Below, piece after piece: positions 25,858 to 35,499 of a DNA stretch of 64,000 nucleotides; position 1 is the stretch's first letter, and every line of letters starts with the position of its first letter. A model generated the notes under the pieces. It worked only from the letters and a program-made list of their open reading frames with translations, searched no databases and was not told where the DNA came from. Origin of the DNA: Polytrichum commune (lineage: Eukaryota; Streptophyta; Polytrichopsida; Polytrichales; Polytrichaceae); contig OX485805.1 of NCBI GenBank assembly GCA_950295325.1, forward strand, positions 14,245,501 to 14,309,500. Direction: 5' to 3'. The position numbers and the translations under genes were made by a program.

Positions 25858-26165
25858 TTAATAAATACCAAACGCCTCCACAAACACATCTTCAACACTC
25901 CTCCCCAACTCGTTGAGATCTAAAACTTGATGATGAACATAAATGAACTTCATAACATTTGACCTAATTTGTCCCAATTTACTCTCAAAAGATCGAACCA
26001 ACCGTAACACACAATGCGAAGGTTTCTTCTGCTCATAATACACACTAATGGATGCGCAAAAAGGCTCATTCCTAATCTTCAAAGTTCACAGCCTTTATCC
26101 CATTGTGACTAATGTGTAAGACACTCCTACAAAGTTGTGCCTCCTCAATATAGTACCCATCCAGC
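25858..26165 (-). pseudogene. Myb/SANT-like fragment, probably from a PIF/Harbinger second ORF
   Basis: On the minus strand an open frame from 26082 to 25858 contains VRSFESKLGQIRSNVMKF and VLDLNELGRSVEDVFVEA. Just upstream, in degraded frames, text such as YIEEAQLCRSVLHISHNGIKAV can be read. The order, a helix with EEaqLCrsv followed by R-S-(F/L)-ES(K/R) and N-G/E-x-G-x-S-x-ED, is that of the Myb/SANT-like or NAM-associated proteins that accompany PIF/Harbinger transposases. No transposase ORF is nearby. The frame is broken between the two segments, so it is a remnant. Confidence 0.45.
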
Positions 26166-28157
26166 TTTCTTTACTTTGGCTAAATGTAGCTAATTTTACA
26201 CCTAAATGGTAAGCAACTCAAATTGCAAATGGAAAAAAGGGAGAATCAAAGGGTTGTAGCCAATCGAAGATTAGTAATGGGGGCATGGGAGCTGACCCAC
26301 GACCATAGCCATCCCCTGTCACTGAGGCGGTGTGAATGAAGGGTGTGGTTTTGTGGGCAGACCACATTCAAGCCATTTATTCACAACGTCCTATCCTACG
26401 GTTTATGAAATATTTCGGGCAGCTCAAAAAATTTTATGACAAATGAAATTTCAACACATGAAAAATCAATGTTTGCAAGATGAAGGGGTTGATTGTTCAT
26501 CCGGTTGTACAAGAGCATTTGTGTGAGATTTTGAAGGTTCCCAAAGTTCCTAATGGAGTTCCGTGGAGGTAGGGGTTCCATTCCCCCCGTTGGCATCATC
26601 TCTTCCACAAGTCCTTTTAATGAAGGATTGAGTTTGAAAATTTTCATCCTAGATTCATAAGTGGATGGAGGTGGAGACTTCATCCAACATGAAGTTTTTC
26701 AAGCTCTACCCGAGGGGAAGAGAAGCCAAAAGCTAGGGCAACACAATAACTTTTAGATCTCTTTGATCGCAATCAACGGCCGAGATCTTCCCAACGCGCA
26801 AGTTGATGGTAGGGCATTCACAACGCCTCAGTGACGTGGATAGCCACCACGTGGCTCATGCAAATATTGGATGGCAACCACCTAGACCCTCACCTTGTGT
26901 GGGGGTAGACAAGTGGTGATTTTGGTGGAGGGGTTTGTGACGTCTCCTACCTCCTACTTGTCATTGTAATCTTTTCATCTCCCACTAGGGTTCCCAATTT
27001 GATGTTGCTAGTTGCATAAACTCATGTCAACATTAATTTCGCCTCTTTGTTCCTAGATGGTTGTTGGTTTCGCCATGTCCCTTGTAGGTTTGCATGTGAT
27101 TCATTGAAATTGCAATTGAGATTTGGATTAGGCATTCAAGCTCGAAGGATCATGCCAACATTGAAGGTTTTTCAATGGGTGGCATGTTGTTGCCTAGGTT
27201 TTTGGTGTTGGAGCCTCCCACATTTACCACTCTCCTTTGAAATTGTGATTGTTGCAACATCCACAAGGCTAGATCATCCAATTACAAATCTTGTGACCTT
27301 GAATTTGGTTGCAAAGCCATACCCAACTACTTAGTGCAAGGTTTCAATCCCGTTCATCACATTACAACTACCAGTTAGGGTTTAGGTTATCATTCAACAA
27401 TTGGGATTTTGTTGTACTTGGAGTCTAGTGTGTGGAGCAATGCAAGTGTATTGGGCATGTTTGTGCTTCAACTTTGAGCCTAGAGCCTTAAATCAACTAT
27501 GAGAATGGTGGTGATTTGCAAGTGAGGTCTTTCAAATTTGTGAGGTGTTCTTTGGAGTTTTTTCCAAATTAAAAGAAAAACTTTGAATCGCAATATGTTT
27601 AAATGTGAGACCTTGCATTTTTTGGACTTTTGAGGGTGAAGCAATATATGAGATTTCACCTTAGCTTTAGCTTGCAAGATTCTTGTTTGCAACTTTCTAG
27701 TGAAGGTGCTCAAAGCCTTTGAAATTTCATCTGGGTTTATTTTTGCAAGTTAATTGAGTCTTATTTGTTTGCAACTTGCACCTTTGCATTGTAAGGACAT
27801 GTGTTGCATTTTTGGATTTTTTTTGTGTGTATTGCCCACATTAAAGGTTATAGGGAGTATTTTTCCCACCCTCACTATGTAATTTTAAACTTTGGCCGGA
27901 TCTGGGTAGTCTTTTGGTTGTTTGTGATATCGGTGTTCTTGTTGTTGTAGCATCATGGCTTCCCCCTGGCTCCACCCAATAACTTTAAGTTTAGAAGTTT
28001 TTGGGGCCCCCGTGACTATGAGTATGAGGTTGGAACCCTTTCACCTTGCCTAGTCTATCTTCACAATCCTCATGTTATGTTCAAATTGTGGATGACACCA
28101 CAAATTTGTTGAGATCAATCAATAAGGACAAATAAAAAGTGTCCCCCATGTTAGTTG
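26166..28157. other. Intergenic, no gene recognised
   Basis: Open frames of 77-95 codons (for example 27047-27334 plus) have no recognisable domain. No repeat structure was delimited. Confidence 0.4.
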
Positions 28158-29850
28158 ACAAGGGAAAAAGAAAGTAAGAATATGATGCCAACCACCAATT
28201 TAAGGAAACATGGGTTGTTGTGCACCCTTGGCAAAGAATCTCCTTGGTTTAGATGGGGCAACTATTTGCCTGATGAAATGCAAACCTTGTAGTCACATAG
28301 AGGGCAAGGATAAGTTCTTGCAACCAAAGATTGACAATCTTTAGAAGCATGTTGGTCATAGGATGGCTTTGGTTGATGGGAATGGGTTGAAGTAGGGTGA
28401 CCATTACATGAAAACAAATTGCAAGCATGCAAAAAATGAGAGATTGCAAGTTGGGAGTATGGGTGATCAATGTCTTAAACTGGCTCCACCACCATGAAGC
28501 ACGATATGATAAGAGAAAATGAGTTCAATTCACCACATTTTTGCTTTTGATGGATGAGGGGAAATTATTGTAAGACTATGAGGCTCTAAAGAAATTGTTT
28601 GATGTAATAATAAAACTCATAATTTGTCCCAAAAACATTTGATTAATTAATGAATCCATATGGGGGATGGCAGAAGCTCTTTGAGAGGGTGGTTCAAAGG
28701 GAGACCATGTCTTTTGTTGAGGCAAAAACCTTTGTTGCAATCAGAGCTGATGAAGATGACATTGTTGTCATCCAATCGTGGTTGAGCTTGCATGCCTATA
28801 TGGTGAAGGATTGAAAGAGAGTGCCATTCCTCATCTCCCTCTAGCGTGTGGTAGATGGTGATAAGTTTGGTAATATAATGTGTGTGATTTGAGGGCTTGT
28901 GCAATTTAGGGGACCATGTATGATCGTGCCTTTGCCCATAAATTGGTATGCTTTGGTGTAGATGGTGTGAATGTATTCGAGGGCCGTTGCACTATGTGGC
29001 CACACAATTGAGAGAGAACTATGCCCCATTCATGGTGGGCATCCATTGTTGTGCACATCAAGTGACCTCGCGACTGTCACTTTGTCCACCTTCCCCATTA
29101 ATTGCCAAGATTTAGCAGTTTCTCCATCTTTGTATTATTTCTTTGATGGTTCCCCCAATAGGGCATCACTTTCCTTGTACTCATGTTTGAGTGTGTGCAT
29201 GTTGTTATCAAATTTGCACAAGCTTGGAATATATATGTTTGTGATTTACTTTGTGATGTGAAGGTTTGTCAAGTTGATCTATGGCAAATGTACATGGACC
29301 CTTACACTTGTTGAACTGGCTAAGAGTTTCAACAATTCAATGAGCTTTCGGATGCCACAAGTGACATTGTTGCCACTACCTAGATCCCCAACTTGAACAA
29401 TTTGGAGAATACAACATGTCATACAAGATCAATGGGCATACGCATATGATGCATGCTAGGTATGATGTTCATCCAACCAAGTACCTCCACTCACCCCTAC
29501 TTATCATTTCTATGTCATAAGGGAGGTAAAACACCAATGCTTCATGGCCATTGAAGGATTGTACAAAAAGTTGGAGTTTAGTTCCCCAAAACAATATTTC
29601 TTCACATCTCTTGGATTATGTTACCCTCAATTTTGGCTTTGCAAAACTTAGGAGACCACATTCTTAACCGGCTTGCATACTATTAAGGTTATACTCCAAG
29701 GCTCAAACATTTCGTGAGAACGAACTCTTTGAACCAACACTATTAGATGGGGACCTCGTAGATTCACAAGCCTTATTCTATAGAGTGACCATGATCGATA
29801 ACGGTCAATGGGTATGTGAATTGCCAATTGTTGAGAATCCATTGGGGAAA
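28158..29850 (+). pseudogene. Decayed hAT-like transposase gene
   Basis: The plus strand carries a long series of sense fragments in the same order, joined by frameshifts and stops. They are KRKYDANHQFKETW and a worn zinc-finger-like region (28158-28450), then DEGKLL and DYEALKKLFDV (about 28550-28600), then WGMAEAL (28659-28680). Next come VQRETMSFVEAKTFVAIRA and SWLSLHAYMVKD (28692-28815), a segment reading RVVDGDKFGNI (about 28845), AQAWNIYVCDLL and CDVKVCQVDLWQMYMDPY (about 29217-29310), and finally ELFEPTLLDGDLVDSQALFYR (about 29720). The order (zinc finger, core with SW-x-S-x-H, C-terminal helices) fits the hAT or zinc-finger-MYM type transposase-like proteins common as plant repeats. 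At least ten lesions are visible, so it is dead. Family assignment is from general knowledge of such repeats. Confidence 0.5.
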
Positions 29851-29865
29851 CTTTGGAGGAGGTTG

Positions 29866-30115
29866 TAGGGTAGCACCCTGGTGGCTAAATGTATCTATGA
29901 ATGTGTGAAGCTAGCTAAAATAACTATGATATTCATATTGGGAAGTGTGAAATATGAGGGAGTTTTCAATATTGTAGCATATGTGAAAAACAAACACAAA
30001 AATTGTTGACCAACCACTTGGAGTGTTCAGTGAAGTTGTATACTCAAAAATTCCACACATTGTAGAAGTTCCCATATCAAGATGCCATAGCTAACTAGAA
30101 GTTGGAAACTAAGAG
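29866..30115. repeat. Dispersed repeat, copy 2 (partner at 17158-17412)
   Basis: Same-orientation copy of the 17158-17412 sequence, starting shortly after the last hAT-like coding fragment. It ends just before the possible hAT-type element at 30153. Confidence 0.7.
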
Positions 30116-30152
30116 AGGTCATTATGGAGAAAAGATGTGACACTTGAATTGT

Positions 30153-30907
30153 TGTAGGCCTTGGACAGTTGGCCAACTAGCATCATCTAGCTAAATTATC
30201 TGGGGCCTTATTTGTCACTTAAATTTAGCTAGCTAGGATCACCAAACCAAGGATTCTTACTTAGCTTTAGCTACCTAATTTTTCCGGAACTCTCAGTTTC
30301 ACTCAGTTTTTACTATATAAAAAGTTGTGTGACATGCATGATCATTCTAAACCAAAGGGAAATCCATTTAAACGAAACCAAACAATATATATTTGGTTGT
30401 ATTGCTCTTGGTTGGTTTTGTATTTTCATGTTATTGCACAAGGAAATTGAAAGGCTTAAAATCAACATGTATAGTCAACTTCCTCACTTTCGACTATGGT
30501 GATAGATCACCATTTTCTTCTTTATTTTCATTATCATGGTAATCGTCAATGTCATCTAGCAATTCAAGATGAGATGGACTCAAGGTGTTCCAAATCGGAG
30601 ATTCCGCAACATTTGTTGGATTATTAGGAATTAGGATCATATTTAGTTTCAAAAAACATCTATGTTTCAACGAGTTGGGGTATGAGAGACAATTGTTTGG
30701 GTGCAATGACATCATCCGTTCCACCGAGATTACACATAGGTTCCAGCTAGCTATTATCTAACTTCAATTAGCCAACTTTCCTCACCTAGATTATGACACT
30801 TAGTTTTAGCTATCTATTCTTTTGAGGCACTTAATTCTTGTGTAACTTTAGCTAGTTGGAGTTTTTAGCTAGCTAAATAGTTGCCCATTTAGTAGTTGTC
30901 CAAGGTC
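30153..30907. mobile_element. Possible hAT-type non-autonomous element, 755 bp
   Basis: The 8-bp sequence TGAATTGT flanks the interval on both sides (30145-30152 and 30908-30915), which is the target-duplication size of hAT elements. Inside, the left end has GGCCTTGGACAG and the right end, read inverted, GACCTTGGACAA, giving a short inverted repeat a few bases from the left flank. The interior is rich in TTAGCTAGCTAAAT-like motifs near both ends, as expected for subterminal repeats. The left end carries four extra bases before the match, so the exact border is uncertain. Confidence 0.4.
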
Positions 30908-30915
30908 TGAATTGT

Positions 30916-31978
30916 GTCACACTTATTGCTTATGGTTTAACTAGTCTCAATTTGTTGCTCATGCTTTAGGTTTTTTTTTATCACTTATAAATGTGGTTTA
31001 GTGTTGTTGTGGAAACATAGCTTCAATAGTCACATAATTATGACATGCAACTCAAAGAGTAATATGTGTCGCTCAATAGATCTTTCATATGAGGTCAAAC
31101 ATATGCTTCATTATAAGTGTTCAATAACTAGCTTGTAGGAGCTTGGAGGAACTTGGAGGATGAATGTTGAGGAGGGACTTCAACAATCCCCCTTTGTGGA
31201 AATTGGAAGTCCAAGCTTGGCTTTTTGGGGCTTTGATTCAATACATGAGCATTATATAACTCATGGCACTCTTATCATTTATTAGTAATAGAATAGGAAG
31301 TTAATTGTGTATAACTCCAATTGCAACTTGGAGGCTAAATATGTTGGATTTGGATTTGAATTTTGAATTGTCTCTTTGGAGTTTGCAATTAGATAAATGA
31401 CATGGTAGGGAGTTGACATGTTTTGGCATGTGCACAAGAAGACATGGGGTGCAATTTATTCAACCCAATAAGGTCCAATAATAGAGTAGTTGGTTCTCGT
31501 GGGAAAGGAGGAGTTGTAGCTGCCAAATTTTTATCATGTTTTATTCATTTAGTTTGTGCAAGTTTGTTTGGTTTCTTCTCATGTGATTTGTTTTATGTGC
31601 ATATCCATTGTGTGCTACAAATGGACAGGGTGTTTGTGACTGGGGTTTGATATCCCATGCATTTTTGACATGTTATAATTGAGTGATGAGTTTTGAAACT
31701 TTAGTATTGGTTGTTGATGTTAAAATTATTCCCTAATATAGAACAAATTACCCATGTTTCATATTTGTTAAACATCATGATAGCCATTCGTAACAACAAA
31801 ATATATGCAAAAGAGGCTAGGTAGCTTCATTATGTTCATGTTTGTTACCAAATCTTCAAAACCAATATTTGTGAAATCGGCATCTCCTTATGTTGAGTTT
31901 GATTAAATTTCGTGGCATCTTGGCCACACTAGAGGATTAAGTTGTTGCACCATGGCCCTCACCTATTTTCCATATGGA
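30916..31978. other. Intergenic, no gene recognised
   Basis: AT-rich, with one open frame of 75 codons at 31423-31650 that shows no domain. Confidence 0.4.
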
Positions 31979-33615
31979 CAGTGACAAACAAAATTGAGTA
32001 CTCAACTGAGAACTTCAATTTTGGCAAGCAATCTCTGGCGATTGAAATTTGATATCATTGAAGTAATTAAGCAAAGTATATGTACAAAGTAGTCTTCTAC
32101 ATGTGTGTAAAAAGAAAAATGTAAAAAAATAATTAGGGTTTTTGACAATAGCCATGTCAAAGCGGCTAGGGTTCACAAACTTAGTTTCGTTTGGAGCCAC
32201 CAGCCGAACTTCAATTTTCATTTGCATATTGAATTGTGGTCAATTTTGTTAGATCATTAGTGCATTGTGAAGCTCTGCAATTGGAGATTGTGTAGTAGTG
32301 AGGATTCATGCAATTGCTTTTGTATGCCTTATTCATTTGCGTCGCAAAAGCTCCAAGTGTTGGAGCAACTTCGGAATGGCAATTCAACATGAAAAATTGC
32401 GGATGCAATTGGGATGAGTCAATCTTGGGTAGTTAGGCTTAGAAAAGAGATCACGGGGGAGCTTTATCGGCAAAAAGGAGGGCGCCCAAGACACCTTGCT
32501 ACAAGAGAGAGGCGGATATGTGTCACCTTTCTTACATAAGGGCGTTTGGGAGTTGCATCAAAGGTGTCAACAGAGATAAAAATGAATCAGGTTAAAATAT
32601 GTTTGATGTAATTGTGAGACGTGTTTTGCGATGGGAAAGTTTTGCTACACATGTGCACGGGTGAGGTTTGCTAACATGTATGCAAATTGGACCGTTCATG
32701 ATTGGAGACGTGTTATTTTCAGTGATGAGACAAATATAAACATGTTCAATTCTTATGGTAGGTCATGGTGTTGGATAACATATGGAGAGCATGTACAACC
32801 GCAACATGTCCAACAAATAGTGAAACATGGTGGTGGACATATCATGATTTGGGGTTATATGACAAGTGTTGGACTTGGAGCTTGGCATAGAATTGAAGAT
32901 ATAATGGATCAACACGTGTACAATTTATTTTGAAAAATTTCTTGTGGTTTATAATCAAGCATTATAATTTGGTATTAAGCAATGTTGTGTTTCAACATGA
33001 TAATGATCCAAAACACGCAAGTAAGAGGGGTGCAAGAATGGCTGAAATTGCAGCCATTCCAACTTCTCCAGTGGCGTGCTCAATCACCATATTTGAATCC
33101 CATGGAGCATTTTTGGGTTTTTCTCAAACGGCATTTGAATGAATTTTCTACACCTCCACGAGGAATTGAAGAATTGTGGGAGCGTGTGTGCATTGTTTCT
33201 TTTAATTTCAGTGAAGAGGATTGTATGGCACTATATGAGAGTATGCTGCGAAGGATTGTTGTTGTATTGGTTGCTAAAGGCTATAATTGGACTAATTATT
33301 GAAGTTCAAAGAAGTAGATTGAACAATATTGAGTGCTTGTACATGGTTGATGATTGTAAATTGTAGGAGATTATCTACTTTTCAATATGATCTATAATTG
33401 TGCATACATATATACACACATAGCTTTATTTATTTTTGAACTCATTTTTTAGCTTTGCAAAAAAAATCTACATTGTCTGTAATGGCTTGTCAAAGTTGGC
33501 TTCTTCAACAAAGTACTCAGTTTCGTTCAACATTATACAAAAAAAATCTACATTGTCTGTAATGGCTTGTCGAAGTTGGCTTCTTCAACAAAGTGCTCAG
33601 TTTCGTTCATCATTA
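31979..33615 (+). mobile_element. Tc1-like DNA transposon, 1637 bp, inactive
   Basis: The left end (31979-32050) and the inverted right end (33544-33615) align without gaps over 72 bp at roughly 60% identity by eye. The left end begins CAGTGACAAACAAAATTGAG, a CAGT start typical of Tc1. The bases after the right end are TA, the Tc1 target site, while the left flank reads GA, a likely mutated TA. The total length matches the usual 1.6 kb. The interior holds a transposase pseudogene in the plus direction. Tc1-type elements are common in animals and fungi. Plant members of the superfamily are usually mariner-like with a DD39D triad, so this is unusual for a plant. Confidence 0.8.
32339..33302 (+). 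pseudogene. Tc1-type transposase, DD34E triad, broken
   Basis: N-terminal helix-turn-helix text reads LQVLEQLRNGNST, stop, KIADAIGMSQSWVVRLRKEI, then GRPRHLATRERRI, as in Tc1 paired-like domains. The catalytic core follows with ANWTVHDWRRVIFSDETNIN. The first aspartate is at 32724-32726, the second in QHDNDPKHASK at 32999-33001, and the glutamate in SPYLNPMEHFW at 33105-33107. Allowing for one extra base between the last two, 34 residues separate them, which defines DD34E. The C-terminus ends KGYNWTNY at 33302. Lesions include in-frame stops in the N-terminal third, a frameshift near 32930 and the one between D2 and E. All three catalytic residues survive as codons. The protein cannot be made intact. 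Confidence 0.85.
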
Positions 33616-33617
33616 TA
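33458..33617. repeat. Tandem duplication of the Tc1 right terminal repeat, 2 x 80 bp
   Basis: Copies 33458-33537 and 33538-33617 match at 77 of 80 positions, far more than the ~60% between left and right ends of the element. Each copy spans the whole right terminal inverted repeat plus the TA, so the element has two right ends in a row. The duplication must be much younger than the divergence of the two termini. Confidence 0.9.
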
Positions 33618-34000
33618 CTTTAAGGTGTTTGGGGTCATTGTGGCAAATAAGTATCCATTTCACTCACCGCAATGACTTTCTTTAAAATATTGAACCCACC
33701 AAAAATATTCCTAGGGTATCATAAGGTTTTAGCTAACCAATAAGGTATCATGTCACCATGCATCACATCCCAAAAAGTTGTTCACATAGAAAAAATTCAA
33801 AATTCCTAGAGACTTCCTAGGGTATGTCCTACCAACCACATCGAGTATCATGGTTTATGGGAAATGGAAATTCTCAATAAGGTTATGTTCCCACGACCTT
33901 CCTAGAATATCTCTATGTTTTAGTACATAAACCATATATAAAAAACCGAGTATCATGCTTGTTTAGAATAAGGTGATATCCGACAACATGATATACCTAC

Positions 34001-34124
34001 TGTAAGGTGACTTGAAATATTGATGGATGATTGAATATTCTAACCACATGTGCCAATGAGATTGTAAGGCAACTAGAAATATTGATGGATGGTTGAATAT
34101 TCTAACCACATGTGCCAGTGTGCT
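34001..34124. repeat. Tandem duplication, 2 x 62 bp
   Basis: Units at 34001-34062 and 34063-34124 share TGTAAGG, GAAATATTGATGGATG and TGAATATTCTAACCACATGT with few differences. Confidence 0.85.
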
Positions 34125-34173
34125 AGTAAAGGATGATCAAAGCTATACAACTCCTGGTTGAAGATGGATGGAT

Positions 34174-34487
34174 TGGAGTTAGACAACTCCACATTTAGTG
34201 CATTGGAATCAACACATTTCATATTGAGATTATGTGCACATGAGTTAGACAGCTCTCGATGAGGTGCATTGGAGTTAGACCACTCCAAAATTGGAAAGAT
34301 AAACTCTGAATGAATATATAGATCTAGTTGGAATTGGACAGTTCCAACTAGAAGAATGATTGAATGAACCAAGTTGGAATTAGACAGTTCCAACTAGAAT
34401 AAAGGATGGATGAATCAAGTTGGAATTAAATAGTTCCAACTAAAAGGAAGGATGGATGAATCCAATTGGAATTAGATAGTTCCAATT
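34174..34487. repeat. Array of short hairpins; four spaced exactly 46 bp
   Basis: Perfect 8-nt inverted arms around 8-nt loops start at 34326, 34372, 34418 and 34464. The first three are AGTTGGAA...TTCCAACT and the fourth AATTGGAA...TTCCAATT. Related shorter hairpins precede them: TGGAGTTAGACAACTCCA at 34174 and TGGAGTTAGACCACTCCA at 34270. Loops are variants of TTAGACAG. In the fourth unit both arms changed together so pairing is kept. Function unknown. Confidence 0.75.
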
Positions 34488-34984
34488 GGAAGAATGAGGT
34501 TGAGTTGAAAGATGGAAGAAGGTTCTAGAAGAACCAAAGATAGAAGATTCATAATAGAACTAACAGATAGAGCTATGAATAGAATACTTTTACTATATGT
34601 GAAAATAAAAAGTAAAAGTAATGTCGTTGGCATGAAAGGAAGCTCGGGGGAGGAGAGGGCATCTTTTTTTGTCTCTCTCCTATGGACGGGTGGTTGAGCT
34701 TAGACTAAGACCTACTTGATCTACGATTGTAATTTGACGTTACAAGGAAAATAAACCGAGTTCTTCAACTCATCGTTTTGATTGATAAGTGTTAGTGTGA
34801 AAGTTGGTGACAAACTTGTGAGAGGTTTGTTACACCTACCCATGACCTTCCCATGGTATATCTTACCTATCACCATATGTAAGTAGCATAAGGTTACATG
34901 GACTGTCACGCTAACTTAATTGTAGTTCATCCGCTTTTGGTATATTCTGTATACTAACATTCATAAAATATAAATTTTGTTATA

Positions 34985-35190
34985 AATGATTGAAATTTGG
35001 ATGAAAAATCACTTAGCAAGTGACAGTGATTGCAACATTGTAGATCTATAATTATTATTTTACAAGGAATGACAAATAATGTTAGGTTCACATTTAGTGT
35101 TGGTGGGCACTACACAGGCGGTTTACAATTAGTGTTGACCAAGACAAAGAGAGTTGGTGACACTAAATACAATATTTGTGTAGCTACCCG
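34985..35190. mobile_element. Fragment of the 378-bp CACTA-like family, upstream of SGT1
   Basis: This aligns with the reverse complement of the 3' half of 22666-23043 (shared ATTGAAATTTGGATGAAAAA, TGACAAATAATGTTAGG-like text, and the end GACACTAAATACAATATTTG). The 5' half is missing. It ends about 310 bp before the SGT1 start codon, so it lies in the promoter or 5' UTR region. Confidence 0.6.
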
Positions 35191-35499
35191 GAACATTCAC
35201 AAGATATCTCCTCTCGGCGTCCGGGTATCAAATGCCGGGTATGGTGTCCCCGGAAACGCTGTCGGTAGAACCCAGCTACAAAAACCGTCAGTCGGTGTTG
35301 GCCGACTACAGACACACAGAGCGCCGAAGCTCCAACCAAAACAATTTAGGGCACCAGAACGAAACACACACAAATCAGAGTAATCTCACAACACAGACAC
35401 ATACACACGCGCAGACGCAGACAGACACACGAGATCGTTCAGTTGGGGAGTTGGGAAGTTCGTTGACAGGCAGACAAACTTGTGAAGATGAGGTTGGAG

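Noticed and set aside
34174-34487. CRISPR-like array
   Set aside because: Repeats are short self-complementary hairpins in a 46-bp tandem unit with related, not unique, spacers. The genome is a plant, so a CRISPR reading makes no sense.
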